This document shows positions 37,287-44,814 of a stretch of 64,000 bases of DNA, in pieces (the stretch's first letter is position 1; every line of letters starts with the position of its first letter). The position numbers and the translations under genes are program-made. The DNA lies in assembly GCF_000423525.1 (NCBI RefSeq), contig NZ_AUID01000008.1, positions 49,853 through 113,852 on the forward strand, read 5' to 3'. The DNA is from Proteocatella sphenisci DSM 23131. GTDB taxonomy: Bacteria > Bacillota > Clostridia > Peptostreptococcales > Filifactoraceae. Below the pieces are notes generated by a model that saw only the letters and a program-made list of their open reading frames with translations, was not told where the DNA came from and searched no databases.

Positions 37287-39048
37287 AGAAGAACTGATAG
37301 ATAAACTAAAAGAGATGCATGGTAATGATGAAGAACAACTCAGTTTTATTACGTCTGATGAAAAGAGGATTTTAATAACAGCGAGTGCTGGTTGTGGTAA
37401 AACCAAAACGATGATAAGCAAAATTGCATATGAGATGACAACAACACTAAATCTGAATTTTAAGAAGATATTAGCATTAACATTTAGTATTAATGCTTCT
37501 ACTAAAATTAGGGAGGATACAGCTAGTGCACTACCTAATGTACTTGGAGTGTATAACTTCAATTTAGATAAAAAATTGGATGTTTCAAATTATCATAGTT
37601 TTTCAACAAAACTATTGTTTAAACATGGATATTCACTAAATGAAAACCTTAAAAATATTGAAAATTTTAGAATAGTTCCCGAAGATGCAAATTTAATAAA
37701 TGAATATTTAATTACTAATGAAATAGCATTGATATCTGATTTTTCAAGAGCTGTAAATGAAATAGATCTGGAAACTGTTGAAAGATTATTTAAAGACTAT
37801 AAAAATATTATGCTGAATAAGTTAATTCCAAATAGCGTCATTACATATAATGGATTATTAGTTTTAGGATATGAATTACTTAAAAATCCTAAAATCAGAG
37901 ATTTTTATATTCAGTATTATCCAATCATTATTGTAGACGAATTTCAAGACACCAATTGTTTATCTTATAATATTATTACTTCGCTGATATCTGATGATAA
38001 TAAAGTCTACTTAATGGGTGATGACATTCAGAAGATATACAATTTTCTAGGTGCAATGCCGAATTTGTTTCAGAAAATGAAAGAGGATTTCTCAATGATA
38101 CCTATGGAGTTTAGCACTAATTATAGATTTAAGGAAAATTCTCAGATGCTTGAATTAGATAATTACCTACGACAGATTTTTAGGCAATATGACGACATAG
38201 ATAGTTTTCATGAGAAAGCAAGAATAAATATTGGTTTTTATACTAGCGAGAAAAAAGAGGTAGACAAGATTTATAAGGATATTAGCGATAAGGTAATGCT
38301 TGGATATGATGTTGCTGTATTAGTTAATAAAAAAAGTAGTGCTAAAAATATTATTGATCGATTTGAAACCGAAGGAACTCAATATTTTAATGGTTTATTT
38401 AGCGATACTGATAATGAATACCTAAGCTTTCATAAAATAGCATTAGAGAGCTTTGTTGCTGAAAGTGGTGCTAGTAAATCAATTGCAAAACGTGTTGTTA
38501 ATAAAGTTATTTCAGATATTGAAATGAAAAAAATATTAATTACTAATGATAATATATTATTTAATTCGTTATTAAGGTTGTTAAAGGCACTATTTGAAAG
38601 TGTTAAAAAATTGGCAATTAGTAGAGAGGAAAAGTACAGTAAAATAATGTTTGTTTTATCGAATAACGGCCTTAAGCGATTGATGAATGAAATTAATGAA
38701 AATATTGTAATCACAACCATACATGGTTCAAAAGGCCTTGAATGGGATTATATTTATATTCCACAAATAAGACAAGGACAGTTCCCTGTTTATACTAATA
38801 ATTCATTATGTAAATTGTGTAAGGAAGATGGTTGTGGAATTCAAGGAGCTTATCATTGTGAATTTACTTTTCCAAGTCATTTAAAGTCAAAGTTTGAGGA
38901 ACAATTAAGCATATTCTATGTGGCTATAACAAGGGCTAAAAAAGATGCATATCTATTTGCAAACATTGAAAAAAATGATTGGGGTTATATTCAGAAGAGA
39001 AGCTGTTTAACAGCTTTACCAAACTTAGAAATGAACCGAGATTTTTAA
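37276..39048 (+). CDS. gajB: Gabija helicase GajB (UvrD/Rep family)
   Basis: About 590 residues from the ATG at 37276, which overlaps the end of gajA; ATG 37258 is an alternative. SF1 motifs: Walker A 'ITASAGCGKTKTMIS', Walker B 'IIVDEFQDTN', III 'GDDIQKIYNFLGA', IV 'STNYRFKENSQML', V 'TIHGSKGLEWDYIYIPQIRQ', VI 'FYVAITRAKKDAYLF'. A Cys/His cluster (CKLCKEDGC...HC) sits between V and VI. Longer than the roughly 500-residue prototype GajB. Forms the anti-phage complex with GajA. Confidence 0.83.
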   Translation: MINREELIDKLKEMHGNDEEQLSFITSDEKRILITASAGCGKTKTMISKIAYEMTTTLNLNFKKILALTFSINASTKIREDTASALPNVLGVYNFNLDKKLDVSNYHSFSTKLLFKHGYSLNENLKNIENFRIVPEDANLINEYLITNEIALISDFSRAVNEIDLETVERLFKDYKNIMLNKLIPNSVITYNGLLVLGYELLKNPKIRDFYIQYYPIIIVDEFQDTNCLSYNIITSLISDDNKVYLMGDDIQKIYNFLGAMPNLFQKMKEDFSMIPMEFSTNYRFKENSQMLELDNYLRQIFRQYDDIDSFHEKARINIGFYTSEKKEVDKIYKDISDKVMLGYDVAVLVNKKSSAKNIIDRFETEGTQYFNGLFSDTDNEYLSFHKIALESFVAESGASKSIAKRVVNKVISDIEMKKILITNDNILFNSLLRLLKALFESVKKLAISREEKYSKIMFVLSNNGLKRLMNEINENIVITTIHGSKGLEWDYIYIPQIRQGQFPVYTNNSLCKLCKEDGCGIQGAYHCEFTFPSHLKSKFEEQLSIFYVAITRAKKDAYLFANIEKNDWGYIQKRSCLTALPNLEMNRDF

Positions 39049-39162
39049 TAGAAAATGTTAAATATTATAAAATGTGATAGATTTAGAGTGTCTAATACAG
39101 AGGAAGCATGTGGAAATTACAAGTATCAATATTCTAATAAACATTAAAAACGTTAAATAGCT

Positions 39163-39178
39163 TTTGACCATATGTTTA
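39163..39178 (+). repeat. Right copy of the 16-bp repeat flanking Gabija
   Basis: TTTGACCATATGTTTA; see the copy at 35490-35505. Immediately followed by DUF1016 pseudogene DNA. Confidence 0.65.
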
Positions 39179-39200
39179 GCGATGAAAAAAAAGAATTATT

Positions 39201-39688
39201 ATGTATTTGATTTTATAACAATGCGTGAAGAAATGAATGAAAGAGACATAGAAGCCGAACTTGTAAAGCGGGTTACTCAGCTTTTATTAGAAATGGGATC
39301 GGGATTTGCATTTTTAGGAAATTAGTATCATTTGAATGTAGGTGGAGATGATTATTATCTGGATTTGTTATTTTATAATTCAAAACTTAGATGTTACGTT
39401 GTCATTGAACTTAAAACTGGAAAATTTAAGCTAGAATATGCCGGAAAACTAAATTTCTATCTTTCAGCTGTAGATGATTTGATAAAGAACGATGAGGACA
39501 ATTCAACAATAGGGATAATACTATGCAAAGAGAAGAACATGATAGTTGCAGAATACTCATTAAAAGATATCAGCAAACCTATCGGGGTAAGTGAATATAA
39601 ATTGTGTGAAGATATACCTGAAGATATGGTTGGAACTTTACCAAGTATTGAAGAACTTGAAGATAAATTGGAAAGCATAATAGAATAG
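39201..39688 (+). pseudogene. Truncated DUF1016 (YhcG-like) nuclease gene
   Basis: Aligns without gaps, at a constant offset of 2400 bases, to 41601-42088, the C-terminal nuclease half of the intact DUF1016 gene. The N-terminal DUF1016 domain is missing and a TAG (39323-39325, where the intact copy has CAG) interrupts the frame. The 3' part keeps the PD-(D/E)XK residues 'YYLDLLFYN' and 'VIELKTGKF', with 118 codons open downstream of the stop, but no plausible start signal. Probably dead. Confidence 0.85.
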
Positions 39689-39816
39689 CATGATATTACA
39701 ATAATATTATAGATATCTGAACTTCATTGGATTATGTACAGTAAACGTATATGTTGCAGAATGAAATATGATGTAAGGGTTGAATAAATCACTAATTAGT
39801 TTGAATGGAGAAGAGA

Positions 39817-40635
39817 ATGGTAGTATTAGGAATAGACGCCGCATGGACAGAAAATCATCCATCTGGAGTATGTTTGATAAGAACAATTGAAGATAATTCA
39901 TGTGAAGTTATTCGAGCATCAAGTTCATATAGTTCGTTTATATCAAATTGTAATAATGTCGAGGTAAAGCCGGTAGGTTCAAAACTTGTAATTGGTGAAA
40001 TTATTGGTGCGTTAAAATCTTTTGAATTCGATTGTATAGCTATTGACATGCCATTATCTAATGAGCTAATAACAGGTAGAAGGAGTAGTGAAGGCAAAAT
40101 TTCTAAATATTATGGAGCAAAAGGTGCAGCAACACATAGCCCTAATAGTATTCGACCAGGGAAACTTGCTTTGGATATAGTAATAGAAGCAAGGGAATTG
40201 GGATATACTTTGTCTCTGGTGGGAGAAGAAAGTTATGGTAAATCTTTAATTGAAGTATATCCACACGCATCAATTATTGAATATCTAGATTTAGATTATA
40301 GATATATGTACAAAGTTAGTAAGAAAAATAAGTATAATGAGTGGAAAGATCTAAAACCAGAAGTAAGAGATGATTTATTAAAAACGCAATTAAACAAATT
40401 GATTATATATTTAAAAACTAGGCTTATCAATATTGATGAATTTTTACCCTTACTTGACCTTAATAAGAAGTATACAGGATGGCAGTTGAAAGAATATGAA
40501 GACATTATTGATTCATCGTTTTGTGCTTTGACGGGTGTTGATTATATGAATAGAAGAACTATTGGATATGGAGGCCTTGATGGTACTATATGGGTTCCAG
40601 ACAAAAGAAAAATCTTTGATGAAATTTCAGAGTAA
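39817..40635 (+). CDS. DUF429 predicted RNase H-fold nuclease
   Basis: 272 residues from the ATG at 39817 (ATGGAG six bases upstream). Starts 'MVVLGIDAAW', contains 'FDCIAIDMPLS' and 'IEVYPHASIIEYL', with a C-terminal 'EYEDIIDSSFCALTGVDYM': the acidic pattern of the DUF429 RNase H-like family. Biochemical role unknown. It interrupts the conserved element tail: imperfect 20-bp repeats (39690-39709 and 40656-40675) flank it, as if the gene had been inserted. Confidence 0.78.
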   Translation: MVVLGIDAAWTENHPSGVCLIRTIEDNSCEVIRASSSYSSFISNCNNVEVKPVGSKLVIGEIIGALKSFEFDCIAIDMPLSNELITGRRSSEGKISKYYGAKGAATHSPNSIRPGKLALDIVIEARELGYTLSLVGEESYGKSLIEVYPHASIIEYLDLDYRYMYKVSKKNKYNEWKDLKPEVRDDLLKTQLNKLIIYLKTRLINIDEFLPLLDLNKKYTGWQLKEYEDIIDSSFCALTGVDYMNRRTIGYGGLDGTIWVPDKRKIFDEISE

Positions 40636-40655
40636 AATAGTATTTATATTGTCTT

Positions 40656-40788
40656 GTGATATTACCATGATATTAAAAAACCTGTATGATACAAATAATC
40701 ACTAAAAAATATGATTTTTAATAAAATGAAACCATTGATATAATTGAGTTACAAATTATTAAAAATGTAACTTTGTCGAGTGGGAATA
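40656..40788 (+). repeat. Element right-end repeat, copy 1, with internal att-like site
   Basis: 133 bases nearly identical (about nine in ten positions, no gaps by eye) to 42090-42222. Begins GTGATATTACCATGATATTA and ends TCGAGTGGGAATA, i.e. the guaA-end att sequence (40778-40788). Conservation up to the att site suggests an integrase arm-binding region forming the right end of an element. Confidence 0.8.
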
Positions 40789-40817
40789 AGTTAAAAATTT
40801 ATATATTATATAGAAAT

Positions 40818-40848
40818 AGCAGGTAGTCTACGGATTATCTGCTGTTTT
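40818..40848 (+). terminator. Candidate terminator
   Basis: AGCAGGTA (40818-40825) / TATCTGCT (40836-40843) with one G-U pair, followed by GTTTTA. Confidence 0.4.
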
Positions 40849-40920
40849 ATGTATTATACATATTTTACGATTTTCAGGCTAAAACAGATAGACTTATAAT
40901 ATCACAAAAAACTCATTGCG

Positions 40921-40955
40921 TTTGTGCTTACAAAATACTGGAATGTAAGCACAAA
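40921..40955. repeat. Perfect 12-bp inverted repeat upstream of DUF1016
   Basis: TTTGTGCTTACA (40921-40932) and TGTAAGCACAAA (40944-40955), 11-nt loop. Possible operator; no terminator-like T-run. It lies about 70 bases upstream of the -10 at 41024-41029. The remainder of 40850-41062 holds nothing else recognisable. Confidence 0.55.
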
Positions 40956-41023
40956 AGTAACATGTTGAGAAGCAAGTTCAAAATATCATATCATTATTTT
41001 AATGAATATATTTCCGATTATGT

Positions 41024-41029
41024 TATAAT
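41024..41029 (+). promoter_or_regulatory. -10 element of the DUF1016 gene
   Basis: Perfect TATAAT 34 bases upstream of the start codon; no clear -35. Confidence 0.4.
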
Positions 41030-41062
41030 TAATATAAATTTAGGTTATAAGAGGGGAAATAT

Positions 41063-42088
41063 ATGCTAGAGAATAATAAAAGTTATAATAAATTTCTGAT
41101 AGAGATAAAAACTCAGATCAAATCTTCTCAACAAAGAGCACTGCTTGCAGTAAATAAAGAACTGATTTTACTCTATTGGAATATAGGAAGTAAGATATTG
41201 GAAGCTCAAGATAAAGAAGGTTGGGGAGCTAAGATAATTGAAACACTTTCAAAAGAACTAAAAAATGAATTTCCGGATCTGACAGGTTTTTCATCAAGAA
41301 ATTTAAAATATATGAGGAATTTTGCTGAAACATATAGAGATTTTCTATTTGTGCAACAGGTTGTTGCACAAATACCATGGGGTCATAACTTGGTTTTAAT
41401 TGAAAAAATCAAATCATATGAGCAGCGACAATGGTATGTATTGAAAACAATCGAAAATGGCTGGTCGAGAAATACTCTGGTTCATCAGATAGAAAGTGAT
41501 TTATACAGCAGGCAGGTTACTGTTGAAAAGACAACAAACTTTATGAGCCAACTTCCTGTTCCTCAAAATAAATTGGCATTAGAGACATTAAAAGATCCAT
41601 ATGTATTTGATTTTATAACAATGCGTGAAGAAATGAATGAAAGAGACATAGAAGCCGAACTTGTAAAGCGGGTTACTCAGCTTTTGTTAGAAATGGGATC
41701 GGGATTTGCATTTCTAGGGAACCAGTATCATTTGAATGTAGGTGGAGATGATTATTATCTGGATTTGTTATTTTACAATTTAAAACTTAGATGCTACGTT
41801 GTCGTTGAACTTAAGACTGGAAAATTTAAGCCAGAATATGCCGGAAAACTAAATTTCTATCTTTCAGCTGTAGATGATTTGATAAAAAGCGATGAGGACA
41901 ATCCAACAATAGGGATAATACTATGCAAAGAGAAGAACAAGATAGTTGCAGAATACGCATTAAAAGATATCAGCAAACCTATCGGGGTAAGTGAATATAA
42001 ATTGTGCGAAGATATACCTGAAGACATGGTTGGAACCTTACCAAGCATTGAAGAACTTGAAAATAAATTGGAAAGCATAATAGAATAG
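41063..42088 (+). CDS. DUF1016 (YhcG-like) PD-(D/E)XK nuclease, intact copy
   Basis: 341 residues, AGAGGGGAAA upstream. N-terminal DUF1016_N domain ('KELILLYWNIGSKILEAQ', 'GFSSRNLKYMRNFAE', 'QIPWGHNLVLIEKI') and C-terminal nuclease domain with 'YHLNVGGDDYYLDLLFYN' and 'VVVELKTGKF' (D...ELK). The family is common in restriction and mobile-element cargo; its substrate is not settled. It is bracketed by att-like sites at 40778 and 42212 and is the only gene between them. Confidence 0.9.
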   Translation: MLENNKSYNKFLIEIKTQIKSSQQRALLAVNKELILLYWNIGSKILEAQDKEGWGAKIIETLSKELKNEFPDLTGFSSRNLKYMRNFAETYRDFLFVQQVVAQIPWGHNLVLIEKIKSYEQRQWYVLKTIENGWSRNTLVHQIESDLYSRQVTVEKTTNFMSQLPVPQNKLALETLKDPYVFDFITMREEMNERDIEAELVKRVTQLLLEMGSGFAFLGNQYHLNVGGDDYYLDLLFYNLKLRCYVVVELKTGKFKPEYAGKLNFYLSAVDDLIKSDEDNPTIGIILCKEKNKIVAEYALKDISKPIGVSEYKLCEDIPEDMVGTLPSIEELENKLESIIE

Positions 42089-42089
42089 C

Positions 42090-42226
42090 GTGATATTACC
42101 ATGATATTAAAAATCTTATATAATGCAAATAATCACTAAAAAATATGATTTTCAGTAAAATGAAACCATTGATATAACTGAGTTACAAATTATAAAAAAA
42201 GTAACTTTATCGAGTGGGAATAGTAA
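42090..42226 (+). repeat. Element right-end repeat, copy 2, with attR
   Basis: Second copy of the 133-base tail (see 40656-40788) ending in GAGTGGGAATAGTAA at 42212-42226, identical to the guaA end at 26536-26550. Marks the right boundary of the island. Confidence 0.82.
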
Positions 42227-42256
42227 GAATAATTTGACATACTATATAGAAATGGA

Positions 42257-42278
42257 GCTATTTCCCGACAGCCCCTTT
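42257..42278. repeat. Orphan terminal inverted repeat of the IS1182-type element
   Basis: The 22 bases are the exact reverse complement of 63670-63691, the left end of the IS at the right window edge. No transposase DNA adjoins it, so it is a scar of an earlier insertion or a solo end just outside attR. Confidence 0.7.
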
Positions 42279-42313
42279 CTATAAACTTTTAAATGTTATA
42301 CCAACAACAATTA

Positions 42314-42619
42314 TTATTCATCCATTTTATCTTTAATTTGCATAGACCTGATTTTTTGTTTTAATTCAAAATTATCGATTAACATGGTATGAATTCCATC
42401 TTCAGATAAGACGCCACGATTTAAATCTTTGGGTATTTTGTGTTTTCTGTCATCCTCAAAATCTTGAAACCACTCTTTGCTTCCATAGTAAGCTGATACT
42501 TCTTCTATTTGTTCTGAAGTACCAATATAATGATTTAAAGCATCTTGAAGATCACGGACAGCTTTAATAGAATCATTTAAATTTCTTTCCATAAGTTTTA
42601 TACGTTCTATTTGATCCAT
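42314..42619 (-). CDS. DUF4298 family protein
   Basis: 101 residues, ATG at 42619 with GGAGGGTGTTT upstream. 'IERIKLMERNLNDSIKAVRD' and 'AYYGSKEWFQDFEDDRKHKI' with 'RGVLSEDGIHTMLIDN' are typical of DUF4298, small soluble helical proteins of unknown function. The frame stays open for 36 further codons upstream, but those belong to an IS3 remnant. Stands apart from the acetyltransferase gene upstream. Confidence 0.82.
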   Translation of the reverse strand: MDQIERIKLMERNLNDSIKAVRDLQDALNHYIGTSEQIEEVSAYYGSKEWFQDFEDDRKHKIPKDLNRGVLSEDGIHTMLIDNFELKQKIRSMQIKDKMDE

Positions 42620-42654
42620 AAACACCCTCCTTTCAAAACTTGTTAGAACTATTA

Positions 42655-42718
42655 TCATATAACCTATAGAGCCATGAATCCTTTTTTTATTGTACCATAC
42701 CCAATATTTTTTTAAGAT
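42655..42718 (-). pseudogene. IS3-family transposase C-terminal remnant
   Basis: Read on the minus strand, 'WYNKKRIHGSIGYM' matches the C-terminal motif of IS3-type OrfB ('YNxxRxHxSLGYxTP'). No further IS sequence is visible. It overlaps the end of the acetyltransferase gene in another frame, so the match could be chance. Confidence 0.4.
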
Positions 42719-43436
42719 ATCCCACATTCAATAAATGTACAGTTTCAAACTTTCCATCATAGAATACCGCCCAATTATTAAAAACACAGGGCATAGTTTT
42801 TGCCTTTTCCAATGTATCTACTTTTACTAAATTGAGTTTGACTTCATTAGCTTTGCAATATGTTTCAATTTCTTTGATACAGTTTGGGATATAAGGACAT
42901 TGTAATCCATAATATATTGTTAGGTCTTTGTTTTCTATCTTTTGATTTTTTGCGGAATCAGTAAAATGAGGATGAGTGCCATCAAAGGACATTGCTAAGA
43001 GCTCATATTCTTCATTAATAGTATCTACTGTTTTAAAACCTTGTTTAATCATAAATTTCTTATCGCTGAGAAATGGTTTCTTTTTCTTGGAGCTTATTAC
43101 ACAGATTCCTGACTTATTTTGTCTTTTAGCATCATTTATACAGTATTCTAAAAGTTCTTTGCCATGTCCATTTTTCTTAAAATTACCTGAAACCCATAGA
43201 CAATAAATGTACATATAATTAACTCCTGATACTGGTGTCCAAGCTGTTTCAAGAGGAGAATATTCAATAAATACCTTACCTCTTGCATCTAGTTTTCTAA
43301 AAACATGCCCTTGGATAATCCGCTCTTTAAGCCATTCTTTTTTCACATCTACACCAGCCTGATGTTTTTTATCAGCAATTGCACAACAAATATGCTCTTT
43401 TTCTATATTATCTATCGTAATGTCTATAAAACTCAA
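42687..43436 (-). CDS. GNAT acetyltransferase with YoaP-like C-terminal domain
   Basis: 249 residues from a TTG at 43436, seven bases after AAGGAGG; a longer frame to 43487 has no such site. N-terminal GNAT domain with 'YMYIYCLWVSGNFKKNGHGK' (acetyl-CoA loop NGHGKEL), then a thioredoxin-like tail 'IYYGLQCPYIPNCIKEIE' with CPYIPNC, as in B. subtilis YoaP. Substrate unknown; the CxxxxxC tail may bind thiol or arsenic-type ligands. Confidence 0.8.
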   Translation of the reverse strand: MSFIDITIDNIEKEHICCAIADKKHQAGVDVKKEWLKERIIQGHVFRKLDARGKVFIEYSPLETAWTPVSGVNYMYIYCLWVSGNFKKNGHGKELLEYCINDAKRQNKSGICVISSKKKKPFLSDKKFMIKQGFKTVDTINEEYELLAMSFDGTHPHFTDSAKNQKIENKDLTIYYGLQCPYIPNCIKEIETYCKANEVKLNLVKVDTLEKAKTMPCVFNNWAVFYDGKFETVHLLNVGYLKKILGMVQ

Positions 43437-43613
43437 CTTACTACCTCCTTGTACAATGTAGTTAGTAAGTTGAATATACTGTAACATAGAAAACTTACTA
43501 ATTATGGCAATGTCTTTCTTGTCTTATATTTCAAAGCATGGAAAGGGGAATAGAAACTTATTAGCAACTTGCATTATAGCGTGGCAATAATAAGAATAAT
43601 ATTATAACTTAAA

Positions 43614-44315
43614 TTACTTATGCACGTTATTTTTTTCTACGCTAACAATATTTTCTGTAGTTGATAATTTCAAAAGGATACCTTGAAAGTCGTTATCAGT
43701 ATTTTTTATTCTAAAGACATTTTCTTGAATTATATGATCAGCAAAAAAAACACTATGATAAGATGAAATTTCATATTTAAAAGAAAACTCTTTTAAAGTA
43801 TTTGTTATTTCGGTCAGAGTAGAAGATCCTCCTGTATACTTAATGACAAGACTATAAGATCTGTGAACATTGAAAAAACGCTTAAATATAAATAAAGTTG
43901 AGATTACAAATAGAAATCCAAGTATCCCAATAGAATAAAACCCCATACCTATAGCTAGTCCAATATTTGCAACAGTCCAAATGGATGCGGCGGTAGTAAG
44001 GCCAGATATAGTGCTTTTAGTAACAATTATAGTTCCAGCACCTAAGAAACCAATACCACTGACAACCTGAGCTATTAGCCTGGAAGCATCAGAAGTAACA
44101 CCAATAGGCCGCGAGGGATTGGCTAAAGCAAGATCTCTTACATAGTCTGTGATTTCTACTTGCATTAAAGCTACTAAAGTTGCACCAATAGCAACAAGAA
44201 TATGTGTCTTAAGGCCCGCGTTACTTTCATTTATTTCTCTTTCATATCCGATCAGACCCGAAAAAACCAGAGCTAAAAATAATTTTAACAGTATTACATC
44301 GATATTCATCCACAT
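43614..44315 (-). CDS. MgtC/SapB family membrane protein
   Basis: 233 residues. Four to five N-terminal membrane helices with the MgtC signature 'SGLIGYEREINESNAGLKTH', 'LVAIGATLVAL' and 'GIGFLGAGTIIVTKSTISGL', then a C-terminal ACT-like cytoplasmic domain. MgtC proteins tune F-ATPase or Mg2+ adaptation in enteric pathogens; the function in clostridia is unclear. Convergent arrangement with nothing close downstream. Confidence 0.92.
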   Translation of the reverse strand: MWMNIDVILLKLFLALVFSGLIGYEREINESNAGLKTHILVAIGATLVALMQVEITDYVRDLALANPSRPIGVTSDASRLIAQVVSGIGFLGAGTIIVTKSTISGLTTAASIWTVANIGLAIGMGFYSIGILGFLFVISTLFIFKRFFNVHRSYSLVIKYTGGSSTLTEITNTLKEFSFKYEISSYHSVFFADHIIQENVFRIKNTDNDFQGILLKLSTTENIVSVEKNNVHK

Positions 44316-44392
44316 TTTTCACACTCCATACCATATAAAAAGAATTATAGTTAAAGGTCTACCGCCTAATATTTCAAGCGTTCATACTACAA

Positions 44393-44701
44393 TTAGTCTT
44401 TAATTTCTTTGAATAGCTCATAAGCCTTTTCTCTAGCTTTATTTAAAATCTCAATACCAGGTATTGTTATAGAATAATACTTTCTAACTCTTCCTTCAAC
44501 AGTTTTTTCTGTACTTTCCAAAAGTTTACTAGACTCCATATTATGAAGAATAGGATATAGTGTTCCTGGACTCATATCATATCCATGTTCGCTAAGTTCT
44601 TCTATTATCCATGCACCATAGAAAGGTTCTTGTTTTGCATGATGGAGAATATGAATTTGTATAAAACCTAAGAATAATTTTCTTAAAATTTTGTCTTGCA
44701 T
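44393..44701 (-). CDS. PadR-family transcriptional regulator
   Basis: 102 residues. Winged helix 'FYGAWIIEELSEHGYDMSPG' plus 'TLYPILHNMESSKLLES' and 'GRVRKYYSITIPGIEILNK' are PadR hallmarks. Divergent from the chromate transporter gene, which it likely represses in response to an unknown ligand; chromate operons with PadR-type regulators are known in Firmicutes. Confidence 0.92.
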   Translation of the reverse strand: MQDKILRKLFLGFIQIHILHHAKQEPFYGAWIIEELSEHGYDMSPGTLYPILHNMESSKLLESTEKTVEGRVRKYYSITIPGIEILNKAREKAYELFKEIKD

Positions 44702-44733
44702 TTAAATCACTCCTCATATACAATCTACATAAC

Positions 44734-44752
44734 GAAACTCGATATCGGTTTC
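44734..44752. promoter_or_regulatory. Candidate PadR operator
   Basis: GAAACTCGATATCGGTTTC: GAAAC/GTTTC arms around a CGATATCG palindrome with one extra base, in the divergent padR-chrA region. Confidence 0.5.
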
Positions 44753-44814
44753 AATTAGTAGTATATCATTAAATATATTTCATTTCAACAGATAATTAAC
44801 AGAAAGGATATTTC

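Larger units (their letters stand above)
26536..42226. mobile_element. Integrative mobilizable element in the 3' end of guaA, with defence cargo
   Basis: The 15 bases ending guaA and its first downstream bases (26536-26550) recur exactly at 42212-42226 and mark the outer ends. Between them lie an excisionase-like gene, a tyrosine recombinase, a RepA-like ATPase, MobC-like proteins and a MOBP relaxase, but no type IV secretion genes, so mobility would need a helper conjugative system. guaA is a known hotspot for tyrosine-recombinase islands. Cargo: XRE-RT operon, PD-(D/E)XK nuclease, Gabija, DUF1016 copies, DUF429, HsdR stub. An internal att-like copy at 40778-40788 divides the whole into a 14.2-kb main element and a 1.4-kb passenger. 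Confidence 0.85.

Noticed and set aside
39332..39688. 118-codon open frame as a functional short nuclease
   Set aside because: It is the part of a truncated DUF1016 copy after an in-frame TAG; no ribosome binding site and the N-terminal domain is missing.
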